The notes under the pieces: generated by a model
The model's input: only the letters and a program-made list of their open reading frames with translations
Told to the model about the DNA's origin: nothing
Databases searched by the model: none
Position numbers and translations under genes: made by a program
In this document: positions 34,851-44,362 of the stretch, piece after piece
Layout of the letters: every line of letters starts with the position of its first letter
Numbering within the stretch: position 1 is the stretch's first letter
Assembly: GCF_030680935.1 (NCBI RefSeq)
Contig: NZ_JAUXUP010000029.1
Location: forward strand, 1 to 55,962
Reading direction: 5' to 3'
Length of the DNA: 55,962 bases
Origin: Polaromonas sp.
GTDB lineage: Bacteria > Pseudomonadota > Gammaproteobacteria > Burkholderiales > Burkholderiaceae_C

Positions 34851-37765
34851 AAACCTCTACCCCTGTCAGGATCAATCTCGCGCTGGGACTGGGCGCGGCC
34901 ATGGTGCTACTGGTGGCGGTTGCGGCCTACAGCACGATTGACGAGCTGATCGGTGACGCGCAACAATCTTTGAAGGTGCAGCAGTCAACCACCTTGCTGG
35001 AGCGCGTGGGGCGCAGTCTGGCCAACGCAGAGTCCACGCAGCGCAGATTTTTGATCGAGGCAAGTGATGAGCACCTGTTTGATTATGAGGAGGCGCGCTC
35101 CCGGGTGGTTGTGGTTTTGAGCCAGCTGCGAGCCGCTGATGCGGTCAATGCGGCCGACCCTAAATTGCCGGCACTCGCTGGCTCTGTTGACCGGCGTCTT
35201 GGCATGCTGGATGAGGCGGTTCGGGCGCGGCGCGCAGAAGGTTTGACGGCTGCCAGCATGGTGGTCAACAGCGATCTGAATCGCCAGCTCAAGGAAGAAA
35301 TTGACTCGCTGTCCGAGTTGCTGGCTGAGGGCAAGATGCAGGATCTGGCCCGCGCCCAGGCGGCCAGCCAGAGCGACGCACGGCAGACAGAGTTGCTGAT
35401 CGCTGGCGGCGGGCTGCTGACGCTGGTGCTGATCATCGGAGCGCTGAGGTCCGTCAACCATTACCATGCCACGCAGCAACGTGCCGAAGACCAGTTGCGC
35501 GACAGCGAGGCCATGAGCCGGGCGGTGACGCGCAGCATGGCCGAGGGGGTGGTCACCACCGGCGTGGACGGGGTGATCACCGAAGCCAACCCCGCCGCCC
35601 TGAAACTGTTTGCTTACTCGCGCGATGAAATTCTGGGGCGCCAGGTGACCCACCTGGTGCCAGAGCGTTACCGGGGGCAGTTTGACATGTTGCTCGACGA
35701 TTTGCGGGAGCGCAAGAGCGGCTTCAGCGAAGCCGGCCGCGAGGTAATGGCCATGCGAAAAGACGGCTCTGAATTTCCGGTGATCGTGTCCTTTGGCGAT
35801 GTGGTGGTAGCGGGAAAACGCCTGTTTTCTGCCATCGTGCACGACATCACCGAGCGCGTGCGCAGCGAAGAGGCCCTACAGGCCAGTGAATACCAGCTCC
35901 GGCAGATCACCGATTCGGTGCCGGCACTGATTGCTTACCTGGACCGCGATGGTCGTTATATTTTTCACAACAAGGCCTATGGCGAAGTCATTGGGCCGCG
36001 CGTCGGCGCCATCGTCGGAAAAACCCTTCAGGAAGTGCTTGGCGAGGCGCTGTACCAGGACATTCGCCCGAACGTAGAGCGGGTACTGGCCGGCCAGACC
36101 GTGAATTACGAGCGTACCCAGCGCTCTGCGGTGCTCGGCGAGCGGGACTACGCGGTCAGCTATGTGCCGAGGTATGAGGCCGAAGATCAGCAGGGGCGGG
36201 TGACGGGCTTTTTTGCGATGGCGACAGACATCACCGACATGAAACGCATGGACCGGATGAAAAGCGAGTTTGTATCCACCGTCAGCCACGAGTTGCGGAC
36301 TCCGCTGACCTCGATACGTGGCTCTCTCGGCCTGATCGCTGGCGGCATAGCCGGCCCGCTGCCACCGGCTGCCCAGGGCCTGGTGGACATCGCCAAAAAC
36401 AATTGCGAGCGTTTGATCCGGTTGATCAACGACATTCTGGATATCGAAAAAATCGAGTCAGGCCAGATGCGCCTGGCCTTGCAGACCGTACCGTTGCAGC
36501 CCCTGCTGCTACAGGCGATCGCTGCCAATGAAGGTTTTGCCGGGCAGCATGGTGTGACCTTGCGCCTGCAGGCCCCCGATGCTGCGGTGCTGGCCAGCGT
36601 GGACACCGACCGGCTCACGCAGGTGCTCACCAATCTGCTGTCGAACGCGGTGAAGTTTTCGCCCAGATCCGGTGTGGTGGAAATCACGCTGTCCGGCCGC
36701 GCGGAGCGCGTGCGGGTGGAGGTGCGGGACCACGGGCCTGGTATACCGAAAGAATTCCGCCAACGGATTTTCCAGAAGTTCTCGCAGGCCGACTCGTCCG
36801 ACACCCGGCAAAAGGGCGGCACCGGCCTGGGTCTGAACATCTCCAAAGCGATTGTCGAGAGAATGGGCGGAAGCATCGGGTTCGACAAGGCCCAGGGGGG
36901 CGGTACGATTTTTTTCTTCGAGTTGCCGCGTATCCACGAGCCGCAAGCGTTGGCCCCGAGTACATTGGCCAGACCCGTTGCCCAGGGTACCAGGCCGCGT
37001 ATTCTGGTTTGCGAGGGCGACCGCGACGTTGCGCGCCTGATTGTCCTGATGCTGGAGAAAGCGGGATTTGACGCCGACGTGGCGCACAGCGCTGACCGCG
37101 CGCTGGCCATGTTGGCCGAGCAGCCATTTGCAGCGATGACGGTGGACCTCACCTTGCTGCCCGACCAGGACGGCGCGGCGCTGATCACCGCCGTGCGGCG
37201 TGATGCGCATACCGCCAATTTGCCCATCGTGGTGATTTCTGTCAGCGCAGAGCAGGGGCGGCAGCGCCCGGATCATCAAGGCCTGGGCGTTGCCGACTGG
37301 ATTGAAAAGCCGATCAACGAACATTTGATGGTGCGCAGCCTTCGCGGCGCCATTCAGGGCGTACCTGGCGGGCGGCCGCGCATTTTGCATGTGGAGGACG
37401 ATCTGGACATTCAGCGCATTGCTGCAGCCATCACCCAGGAGTTTGCAACCTTTGAATTTGCAACCTCGGTGCAGGAGGCCAGAACAGCCCTGCGGGCGCA
37501 ACACTTTGACCTGGTGCTGCTGGACCTGAGCCTGCCAGGCGGTTCTGGCTGGGATCTGTTCCCGGACATCGACGCCTTGCCGCACCGGCCGCCAGTGGTT
37601 GTTTTCTCCGCCACCGATGTCACCGCTGCAGATGATCGCGGCGCTGCCGCCATTCTTGTCAAAGCGCAGACCAGCAACGAGGAGTTGCTGTCAACCATCC
37701 AGCGCGTGCTGAAAACGCCCTCTCCCCCCCCGGCCACACTGGCCGCTGAATCCGGAGATTCCTGA
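34847..37765 (+). CDS. hybrid histidine kinase 1 (CHASE3-PAS-PAS-HisKA-HATPase-REC-REC)
   Basis: 972 residues from GTG 34847. Membrane segment at about 8-28, a CHASE3-like sensor domain to about 180, second membrane segment about 184-201, PAS domains about 220-345 and 350-470, HisKA with H481 in FVSTVSHELRTPLTSIRGSLG, and an ATPase domain (LSNAVKFSPRSG, DHGPGIPKEFRQRIFQKFSQ, GGTGLGLNISKAI). Two receivers follow: the first has CEGDRD and a modified MTVDLTLLPDQDG; the second is canonical (HVEDDLD, LVLLDLSLPGGSG, ILVKAQ). No output domain is present. The C-terminal half is very similar to hybrid kinase 2. Confidence 0.94.
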   Translation: MKTSTPVRINLALGLGAAMVLLVAVAAYSTIDELIGDAQQSLKVQQSTTLLERVGRSLANAESTQRRFLIEASDEHLFDYEEARSRVVVVLSQLRAADAVNAADPKLPALAGSVDRRLGMLDEAVRARRAEGLTAASMVVNSDLNRQLKEEIDSLSELLAEGKMQDLARAQAASQSDARQTELLIAGGGLLTLVLIIGALRSVNHYHATQQRAEDQLRDSEAMSRAVTRSMAEGVVTTGVDGVITEANPAALKLFAYSRDEILGRQVTHLVPERYRGQFDMLLDDLRERKSGFSEAGREVMAMRKDGSEFPVIVSFGDVVVAGKRLFSAIVHDITERVRSEEALQASEYQLRQITDSVPALIAYLDRDGRYIFHNKAYGEVIGPRVGAIVGKTLQEVLGEALYQDIRPNVERVLAGQTVNYERTQRSAVLGERDYAVSYVPRYEAEDQQGRVTGFFAMATDITDMKRMDRMKSEFVSTVSHELRTPLTSIRGSLGLIAGGIAGPLPPAAQGLVDIAKNNCERLIRLINDILDIEKIESGQMRLALQTVPLQPLLLQAIAANEGFAGQHGVTLRLQAPDAAVLASVDTDRLTQVLTNLLSNAVKFSPRSGVVEITLSGRAERVRVEVRDHGPGIPKEFRQRIFQKFSQADSSDTRQKGGTGLGLNISKAIVERMGGSIGFDKAQGGGTIFFFELPRIHEPQALAPSTLARPVAQGTRPRILVCEGDRDVARLIVLMLEKAGFDADVAHSADRALAMLAEQPFAAMTVDLTLLPDQDGAALITAVRRDAHTANLPIVVISVSAEQGRQRPDHQGLGVADWIEKPINEHLMVRSLRGAIQGVPGGRPRILHVEDDLDIQRIAAAITQEFATFEFATSVQEARTALRAQHFDLVLLDLSLPGGSGWDLFPDIDALPHRPPVVVFSATDVTAADDRGAAAILVKAQTSNEELLSTIQRVLKTPSPPPATLAAESGDS

Positions 37766-37828
37766 ATGTCCAAACCACTCGCTCGCAGTACGGCTCCATT
37801 GAAACAAGCAGCATGCTGGAACCTTTAA
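37766..37828 (+). pseudogene. remnant of a response-regulator start between the two hybrid kinases
   Basis: Immediately after the kinase 1 stop is an ATG opening MSKPLARS, matching the start MSKPLAR of the receiver gene that follows kinase 2 at 40174. Both junctions read TCCTGAATGTCCAAACCACT. Here the frame leaves the family after seven codons and stops at 37828, overlapping the kinase 2 start. It looks like the scar of a tandem duplication. Confidence 0.65.
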
Positions 37829-40173
37829 AACCCCTTGACGAGACGGCGCGTCTGGCCGAGTTGCTGGACTTGCGCTTGCTCGACAGTCCGCCAGAGGAGC
37901 GTTTTGACCGGTTGACCCGCCTGGCCCTCAAACTGTTTGGCGTTAAAACGGCGCTGGTGTCGCTGATTGACCATGAGCGCCAGTGGTTCAAATCGCGGCA
38001 GGGGCTGGATGCCCCTGAGACGCCGCGCAATATCTCTTTTTGTGGTCACGCGATTTTGAACGATGGCCCTTTTGTCATTGAAGATGCCAGCAGCGACGCG
38101 CGTTTTGCCGACAACCCGCTGGTCACAGGCGGGCCCTGCATCCGGTTTTACGCCGGCATGCCGCTGAGGGGTCCGAATGGCTTCAAGGTCGGGACGTTCT
38201 GTCTGATCGACCCGGTTGCGCGTCGCTTTGATGAGGAAGACCGTGCGGCGCTGCGCGATCTGGCGGCTGTGGCGGCAGCAGAAATCGCCAACAAGGACCT
38301 GAGCATCGCGCTGCACACCTCCAGCGAAAATGAGCTCCGGTTGCGGCAGATCACCGATGCCGTTCCGGCCTTGATTGCCTACGTCGATGCCGGGCAGCAC
38401 CTTGTTTTTCACAACCGTGCCTACGAAGAGGTTTTTGGGTTGACGGCGCAGGATATCCAGGGCAAAACCTTGCGCGAGGTGATGGGCGAGGAGTTATATG
38501 AGACCGTGTGCCGCCACGTTGACAAAGCGCTGGCCGGTGAGGCGGTCCGTTATGAAAGGTTGCAGCCAGTTGCCGGACAGCAGGCGCGCGAATACGCGAT
38601 GAATTACTTTCCCCGGTATGGCGAGGGCGCGCAGCGAGAGCAGGCCATTGGCTTTTATGTGCTGGGCACCGACATCACCGAGATGAAGCGCCTGAACCGC
38701 ATGAAAAGCGAGTTTGTCTCCACCGTCAGTCACGAGCTGCGCACGCCGCTGACCTCGATTCGCGGCTCGTTGGGGCTTCTGGCCGGCGGCGTGGCGGGAG
38801 CCGTGCCGGATGCGGCTCGCAACCTGATCGATATCGCCAAGAACAACTCCGAACGCCTGATCCGGCTGATCAACGACATTCTGGACACAGAAAAAATCGA
38901 GTCAGGCCAGATGCGCCTGGCGCTTCAGGTGGTGGCGCTGCAGCCCCTGTTGCAACAGGGGCTGGCAGCCAATGAAGGGTTTGCCAGCGAGCATGGCGTG
39001 ACTCTGCAACTGCATGCGCCCGCCGAGCCGCTGTGGGTCAACATCGACAACGACCGCATTACCCAGGTGCTGACCAACCTGGTCTCCAATGCAGTGAAGT
39101 TTTCCCCTCGTTCTGCTGCGGTCGAGGTCACGCTGTCAAGGCGGGATGCATGGGTGCGCATTGAGGTCCTTGACCACGGACCGGGCATTCCCGACGAGTT
39201 CCGTTCGCGCATCTTCCAGAAATTTTCGCAGGCTGACGCCTCTGATACGCGTGTGAAGGGCGGCACCGGCCTTGGGCTGGCGATCTCGAAAGCAATTGTC
39301 GAGCGGCTCGGCGGCAATATCGGTTTCACTTCGACAGTCGGCGTGGGCAGCTGCTTCTTTTTTGAGCTGCCCGAATGGCAAGCTGCGCCGGTTCCCGCCG
39401 CAATCGGTCTGCCAGCGTCGGCACAGCGCATCCTTGTCTGCGAGCCCGATCCGGATATCGCCCGGCTGATCAGCATGATGCTGGAGAAGGCCGGCTTCGA
39501 GGTTGATGCGGTCCATGGCTGCCAGCAGGTACTGGCCCGTCTGGCAACGCGGCCCTATGCGGCGATGACGGTGGACCTGCAGCCGACCGACCATGCGGGT
39601 GTTGCGTTGATTCTGGCATTGCGCAGCGACGCCCGCACGCGCAACCTGCCTATTGTGGTGGTTTCGGCCGCAGCCGGTGAAAGCCAGATCCGTTTCAACA
39701 ACCAGCAGCTGTCGGTTTCCAACTGGTTGAACAAACCGATTGACGAAAACCTGCTGGTATGCGGCCTGCGCAGCTCAATTGCCAGCATGGCCGCCGGTTT
39801 GCCGCGCATCCTGCATGTGGAGGACGATCTGGATATTCAGACCATCACCGCTGCGCTGGCCCAGGATTTTGCAGTCTTCGAATTTGCGGCAACGCTGCCG
39901 CAGGCCAGGGCGCAACTGCTGGCACAGCGTTTTGACCTGGTGCTGCTGGACCTGAGCCTGCCGGGTGGTTCCGGCTGGGACCTGTTTCCCGACATCAACG
40001 CCTTGCCGCATCGGCCGCCAGTGGTGGTTTTTTCTGCCACCGATGTGACCGATGGCGATGATCGCGGCGCCGCGGCCATACTTGTGAAAGCCCAGACCAG
40101 CAACGAGGAGTTGCTGTCAACCATCCAGCGCGTGTTACAAATCACCCCTGCCACCGACTCCAAGGATTCCTGA
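37813..40173 (+). CDS. hybrid histidine kinase 2 (GAF-PAS-HisKA-HATPase-REC-REC)
   Basis: 786 residues, no membrane segment, so cytoplasmic. A GAF domain occupies about 10-165 (KTALVSLIDHERQWFKSRQG, FCGHAILNDGPFVIEDAS, FYAGMPLRGPNGFKVGTFCL). A PAS domain (about 175-295) is followed by HisKA with H307 in FVSTVSHELRTPLTSIRGS and the ATPase domain (LVSNAVKFSPRS, GGTGLGLAISKAIVERLGG). The first receiver is degenerate (MTVDLQPTDHAG); the second is canonical and nearly matches that of kinase 1. The stop abuts the receiver gene. It is probably a paralogue of kinase 1 with a replaced sensor. Confidence 0.94.
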   Translation: MLEPLKPLDETARLAELLDLRLLDSPPEERFDRLTRLALKLFGVKTALVSLIDHERQWFKSRQGLDAPETPRNISFCGHAILNDGPFVIEDASSDARFADNPLVTGGPCIRFYAGMPLRGPNGFKVGTFCLIDPVARRFDEEDRAALRDLAAVAAAEIANKDLSIALHTSSENELRLRQITDAVPALIAYVDAGQHLVFHNRAYEEVFGLTAQDIQGKTLREVMGEELYETVCRHVDKALAGEAVRYERLQPVAGQQAREYAMNYFPRYGEGAQREQAIGFYVLGTDITEMKRLNRMKSEFVSTVSHELRTPLTSIRGSLGLLAGGVAGAVPDAARNLIDIAKNNSERLIRLINDILDTEKIESGQMRLALQVVALQPLLQQGLAANEGFASEHGVTLQLHAPAEPLWVNIDNDRITQVLTNLVSNAVKFSPRSAAVEVTLSRRDAWVRIEVLDHGPGIPDEFRSRIFQKFSQADASDTRVKGGTGLGLAISKAIVERLGGNIGFTSTVGVGSCFFFELPEWQAAPVPAAIGLPASAQRILVCEPDPDIARLISMMLEKAGFEVDAVHGCQQVLARLATRPYAAMTVDLQPTDHAGVALILALRSDARTRNLPIVVVSAAAGESQIRFNNQQLSVSNWLNKPIDENLLVCGLRSSIASMAAGLPRILHVEDDLDIQTITAALAQDFAVFEFAATLPQARAQLLAQRFDLVLLDLSLPGGSGWDLFPDINALPHRPPVVVFSATDVTDGDDRGAAAILVKAQTSNEELLSTIQRVLQITPATDSKDS

Positions 40174-40563
40174 ATGTCCAAACCACTTGCCCGTATTCTT
40201 TATGTCGAAGACGAACCCGATATCCGGGCCATTGCCCAGATGGCGCTGGAGGCCGTGGGCGGCTTCACGGTGATTGCCTGTGCGTCCGGCAGCGAAGCGC
40301 TGGCCAACGCGCCCGGCGCCGGCGCCGACCTCTTGTTGCTCGACGTCATGATGCCGGGCATGGACGGCCCCAGCACACTCAAGGCCTTGCGCGCGCTGCC
40401 GGCCACCGCCAGCACCCCGGTGATCTTCATGACGGCCAAGGTCCAGGCGGCAGAAGTGGCGCAATACCGTGAGCTGGGCGCCATTGACGTCATTCACAAG
40501 CCCTTTGACCCTATGGAATTGTCGGCGCAGATCAGCCGCATCTGGGAATTGCAGGGGCAGTAA
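40174..40563 (+). CDS. single-domain response regulator (CheY-like)
   Basis: 129 residues, receiver only. Acidic pair in YVEDEPD, phosphoacceptor D57 in [13 protein letters not shown], switch Thr in IFMTAKV and Lys in DVIHKPFDP. It has no DNA-binding or enzyme domain, so it would act by protein contact or as a phosphate sink. It directly follows the kinase 2 stop and probably accepts phosphate through the HPt protein. Confidence 0.93.
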   Translation: MSKPLARILYVEDEPDIRAIAQMALEAVGGFTVIACASGSEALANAPGAGADLLLLDVMMPGMDGPSTLKALRALPATASTPVIFMTAKVQAAEVAQYRELGAIDVIHKPFDPMELSAQISRIWELQGQ

Positions 40564-40587
40564 ATCCTGCCGGCCCTCGTGGCCCGA

Positions 40588-40608
40588 AGCCTTGCGCAGC
40601 GCAAGGCT
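40588..40608 (+). terminator. hairpin after the signalling block
   Basis: Perfect 10-bp self-complementary stem AGCCTTGCGC-A-GCGCAAGGCT, 25 bp after the receiver stop. No T-run follows, so it is at best a weak terminator. Confidence 0.4.
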
Positions 40609-40655
40609 CCTGGCGGCGTTCCAGCAGCCCGCGCCGGCTGCCGCGACAATAGGCC

Positions 40656-42284
40656 ATGCCCGATCCCCGACCGCCAGACCTGAAGGGCACACCTGTGTCG
40701 CCCGGTCATGACCCCGCTTCGCTCTCGGCCTGGGCGCCCTTGCGGGCGCCAGTGTTCCGCATGTTGTGGGGCACCTGGATGGCGGCCAACATCTGCATGT
40801 GGATGAATGACGTGGCGGCCGCCTGGCTCATGACTTCATTGACGACCTCGCCGATCTGGGTGGCGCTGGTGCAGTCGGCATCAACCCTGCCGGTTTTCCT
40901 GCTGGGCCTGCCCAGCGGCGCGCTGGCCGACATTCTGGACCGGCGCCGCTACTTCATCATCACGCAGTTCTGGGTGGCCGCGGTGGCGCTGGTGTTGTGC
41001 CTGACGATTGTTCTGGGCGCCATGACCGCGCCGCTGTTGCTGGCGCTGACCTTTGCCAATGGCATTGGCCTGGCGATGCGCTGGCCGGTGTTTTCTGCGA
41101 TTGTTCCCGAGCTGGTGCCGCGCGCCCAGTTGCCCGCTGCGCTTGCGCTCAATGGCATCGCGATGAATGCCTCGCGCATCGTGGGGCCCCTGGTGGCTGG
41201 TGCGCTGATTGCCGGAGCAGGCAGCGAATACGTGTTTGTGCTCAACGCGGTGCTGTCGCTGGCCTCTGGTTTTGTGATCATGCGCTGGCGCCGCGAACAT
41301 GTACCCAGCCCGCTGGGGCGCGAGCGCCTGATCAGCGCCATGCGCGTGGGTGTGCAGTTTGTGCGCCAGTCGACGCGGCTGCGCGCAGTGCTGCTGCGCG
41401 TGGCGCTGTTTTTCTTTCACTCCACCGCCTTGCTGGCGCTGTTGCCGCTGGTGGCGCGTGGTCTGCACAGCGGCGATGCCGCCACCTTCACGCTGCTGCT
41501 GGCGTCCATGGGTTTTGGCGCCATTTTTGTGGTGGCATTTCTGTTGCCCAGGCTGCGCCGCAGCTTCTCGCGCGACGCGCTGGTGCTGGGCGGCATGCTG
41601 CTGCAATCGGCTGCCACGGCCACCGTGGCCTTTGCGCCGAATGTGTACATCGCCGCGCCGGCGATGTTTCTGGCCGGCGCCGCCTGGATCACCACGGCCA
41701 ATACCCTGAGTGTTTCTGCGCAGCTGGCCTTGCCCGACTGGGTACGTGCGCGCGGCATGTCGATTTTTCAAATGGCCATCATGGGCGCCAGCGCGCTGGG
41801 CGCCGCTGTCTGGGGCCAGGTCGCCACCCTGAGCAGTGTGCCGATCAGCATGCTGGTCGCGGCCCTGACGGGGGTGGTGGCGATCCTTGCCACCCAGCTG
41901 CTGCTGCGCGACCGCAGCATCGAAGAGGATTTGACACCCTCGCGCGAGTTCAAGGTGCCGAGCGCCGAGGCGCCGCCACTGACCGGGCAGGTGCGCATCA
42001 CGATTGAATATCACATCGACCCGGCCCGCGCCGCCGAGTTTCGCGCGCTGATGCAGGAGAGCCGCCGCAGCCGATTGCGCCAGGGCGCGCTGGCTTGGGA
42101 ATTGCTGCGCGACATCACCGAGCCCGGCCGATATATCGAGCAGATCACCGATGAGTCGTGGACAGAGCACCTGCGCCGCTTTGACCGAGTGACCACGGGT
42201 GACGTCGCGCTGCGCGACCGCAAGCTGGCTTTTCACCTGGGCGAATCACCGCCTGTGGTGACGCGCCTGGTACTGGAAACATAA
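40656..42284 (+). CDS. MFS transporter (MFS_3/EntS-like) with C-terminal soluble domain
   Basis: 542 residues. Twelve membrane segments fill about 25-420 (WGTWMAANICMWMNDVAAAWLMT, VFLLGLPSGALADILDRRRY, NASRIVGPLVAGALIAG). From about 445 a soluble domain begins (VRITIEYHIDPARAAEFRALM) with repeated beta-alpha pattern, like dimeric alpha/beta-barrel proteins. This fusion is a known layout in the MFS_3 group, but its role is unclear to me. Substrate unknown. It precedes the sigma-54 operon but lies upstream of that promoter. Confidence 0.85.
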   Translation: MPDPRPPDLKGTPVSPGHDPASLSAWAPLRAPVFRMLWGTWMAANICMWMNDVAAAWLMTSLTTSPIWVALVQSASTLPVFLLGLPSGALADILDRRRYFIITQFWVAAVALVLCLTIVLGAMTAPLLLALTFANGIGLAMRWPVFSAIVPELVPRAQLPAALALNGIAMNASRIVGPLVAGALIAGAGSEYVFVLNAVLSLASGFVIMRWRREHVPSPLGRERLISAMRVGVQFVRQSTRLRAVLLRVALFFFHSTALLALLPLVARGLHSGDAATFTLLLASMGFGAIFVVAFLLPRLRRSFSRDALVLGGMLLQSAATATVAFAPNVYIAAPAMFLAGAAWITTANTLSVSAQLALPDWVRARGMSIFQMAIMGASALGAAVWGQVATLSSVPISMLVAALTGVVAILATQLLLRDRSIEEDLTPSREFKVPSAEAPPLTGQVRITIEYHIDPARAAEFRALMQESRRSRLRQGALAWELLRDITEPGRYIEQITDESWTEHLRRFDRVTTGDVALRDRKLAFHLGESPPVVTRLVLET

Positions 42285-42398
42285 GGCCCCCGCCGGGCGG
42301 CAAAGCTGCCTGAAAATCCGGCCCTGCTCCTTTTGTGGGCGCCGACCACGGACCGTGCCCGGGGCCGACCCGAGGCTGTCGGGTCGTTCTGGCCTCCA

Positions 42399-42456
42399 GG
42401 AAATTTCGGTTGCAGCCCTTGTTGAACATGCGCAGACAGCTATCTATTCGATAGCA
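42399..42456 (-). repeat. 58-bp dispersed element, copy 6 (upstream of the atzF promoter)
   Basis: On the minus strand: TGCTATCGAATAGATAGCTG, spacer, ACAAGGGCTG, spacer, at the family spacing. It lies 50 bp upstream of the sigma-54 promoter, between the MFS gene and atzF, where an activator would bind. Confidence 0.55.
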
Positions 42457-42509
42457 TTTTTACCGGTTCTCGGCACCCAGACACAGCGGTTGCGTGTCCC
42501 CGATGCGGC

Positions 42510-42525
42510 TGGCACGCACCTTGCA
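42510..42525 (+). promoter_or_regulatory. consensus sigma-54 promoter of the amide-nitrogen operon
   Basis: TGGCACGCACCTTGCA matches the sigma-54 consensus TGGCACG-N4-TTGCW at every position. GG is at 42511-42512 and GC at 42523-42524, 10 bases apart. It predicts a transcript start near 42535, which forces the atzF start codon to lie downstream of it. Confidence 0.85.
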
Positions 42526-42561
42526 TCTCATCTTGTACACAAGTATGGATGCTTCAAATTG

Positions 42562-44310
42562 GTGCAACTTTCCTTAAATTCTGAAGTGGCGGCGGCCCCG
42601 GGCGGGCGCGGCGCCGTGCTTCCAGTTGGCGGCGCTTTCGCGCCGCAGGCCTGGATCAGCCGCGCGCCGCCGCCGGACGCTGCGGCCATCGCACCGGCGG
42701 GGGCGCTGGCAGGGCTGACGTTTGCGGTCAAGGACAACATCGATACCGCCGGCCTGGCCACCACCGCTGCCTGCCCGGCCTTTGCCTACCAGCCCGACGC
42801 CCATGCGGCGGTTGTGCAGAAGCTGCTCGATGCTGGTGCATCTTTGCTGGGCAAAACCAACCTGGACCAGTTCGCCTGCGGCCTGAACGGCAGCCGTTCG
42901 CCTTATGGGGCGGTACCCAACGCCTTTAACCCGGCTTATGTATCGGGCGGCTCCAGCGCGGGCTCGGCCTATGTGGTGGCCACCGGCCAGGCCGACTTTT
43001 CGCTGGGCACCGACACCGCCGGATCCGGCCGCGTGCCGGCCGGCCTGAACAACATCGTGGGCCTCAAACCTTCGCGCGGCCTGATCAGTGCGCGCGGCGT
43101 GGTACCAGCGGCACAGAGTGTGGATTGCGTGTCCATTTTTGCGCGCACCGTGGCCACCGCGGCAGCGGTGCTGCAATCTGCCATGGGGCACGACGCGCAG
43201 GACCCCTGGTCGCGCAAGCTCGCACTGGCCACTGAACCGTTCTCCGCCGCATTCCGCTTCGGCGTGCCGGATCTCCTGGACTTTGATGGCGACGCATCCG
43301 CCCGTGCCGCGTTTGCGCAAGCGGTGACGCGGCTTGAAGCGATGGGTGGCACGGCGGTCACTATCGACTTTACGCCCCTGGCAGAAGTGGCCGAGCTGCT
43401 GTACGAAAGCGCGCTGGTGGCAGAGCGCTACACCGCCATACGGGGCTTTTTCGACACGCACGAAACCGAGGTGATCGAGCCGGTACGCGGCATCATTGCG
43501 GCAGGCCGCCATTACAGCGCCGCTGATCTGTACGCGGTGCAGACCGAAGTCAAACGCCTGGGCCAGCGCGCCGATGCCATGTGGAGCGGTATTGATGTGC
43601 TGCTGGTACCTACTGCGCCCACCCATTACACGCTGGCCCGGATGCAGCAGGAGCCGGTGGCGCTGAACCGCAAGCTTGGTACCTATACCAACTTCGTCAA
43701 CCTGCTGGACTACGCCGCCCTGTCGGTGCCGAGTGCGCTGCGCGAAGACGGCCTGCCTTTCGGCGTCACCCTGATTGCGCCCTGCGGCAGTGACTGGCAG
43801 CTGGCCGATCTGGGCCAGCGTTACCACCACTCCACCGGGCTGGCGCAGGGCGCCACTGGCGTGCCTTTGCCGCCCATGCGCCCGATAGCTGCCCTGCGCA
43901 AACCGGCGGCAGTGAAGGTGGCGGTTGTGGGCGCGCACCTCTCGGGTATGCCGCTGAACAGCCAGCTGACCGAACGCGGCGCTACCCTTGCCGCGAGCGC
44001 AGACACCGCGCCGCACTACAAATTTTTTGCATTGCCCGGCACCGTGCCGCCCAAGCCGGGCCTGCTGCGTGTGGCGCCTGGCACGGGCAGCCGCATCGCC
44101 GTTGAAGTGTGGGACATGCCGGTTGAGCATTACGGCTCTTTCGTGGCGATGATCCCCGCGCCATTGGGCATAGGCACGCTGGAACTGGCTGATGGCAGCC
44201 AGGTCCAGGGCTTTCTTTGCGAGGCCCTGGCAACGGCTGGCGCGCAGGACATCTCGCATCTGGGCGGATGGCGCGCCTACATCGCCTCGCTGGCGGCCCC
44301 GCGACCCTGA
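42562..44310 (+). CDS. atzF: allophanate hydrolase AtzF
   Basis: 582 residues from GTG 42562 (TTG 42559 and GTG 42586 are alternatives). The reading frame is open back to 42355, but that part lies upstream of the promoter. The amidase-signature triad is K57 in FAVKDNIDTAG, S131 in GGSSAGSA and S155 in TDTAGSGRVPA; the 24-residue Ser-Ser spacing is canonical. A C-terminal AtzF domain (about 455-580; VVGAHLSGMPLNSQL, HYKFFALPGTVPPKPGLLRV, YGSFVAMIPAPLGIGT) is present. It converts allophanate or dicarboxyurea to ammonia and CO2. First gene of a 13-gene run. Confidence 0.92.
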   Translation: MQLSLNSEVAAAPGGRGAVLPVGGAFAPQAWISRAPPPDAAAIAPAGALAGLTFAVKDNIDTAGLATTAACPAFAYQPDAHAAVVQKLLDAGASLLGKTNLDQFACGLNGSRSPYGAVPNAFNPAYVSGGSSAGSAYVVATGQADFSLGTDTAGSGRVPAGLNNIVGLKPSRGLISARGVVPAAQSVDCVSIFARTVATAAAVLQSAMGHDAQDPWSRKLALATEPFSAAFRFGVPDLLDFDGDASARAAFAQAVTRLEAMGGTAVTIDFTPLAEVAELLYESALVAERYTAIRGFFDTHETEVIEPVRGIIAAGRHYSAADLYAVQTEVKRLGQRADAMWSGIDVLLVPTAPTHYTLARMQQEPVALNRKLGTYTNFVNLLDYAALSVPSALREDGLPFGVTLIAPCGSDWQLADLGQRYHHSTGLAQGATGVPLPPMRPIAALRKPAAVKVAVVGAHLSGMPLNSQLTERGATLAASADTAPHYKFFALPGTVPPKPGLLRVAPGTGSRIAVEVWDMPVEHYGSFVAMIPAPLGIGTLELADGSQVQGFLCEALATAGAQDISHLGGWRAYIASLAAPRP

Positions 44311-44362
44311 GCTGCTTTTTGAAAACCCCGTCTCTCAACCCTTTTTTATCCAGGAGATTTCC

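Noticed and set aside
42355..42561. Possible N-terminal extension of AtzF
   Set aside because: It contains a dispersed repeat and a consensus sigma-54 promoter whose transcript start lies downstream; the residues resemble no amidase N-terminus.
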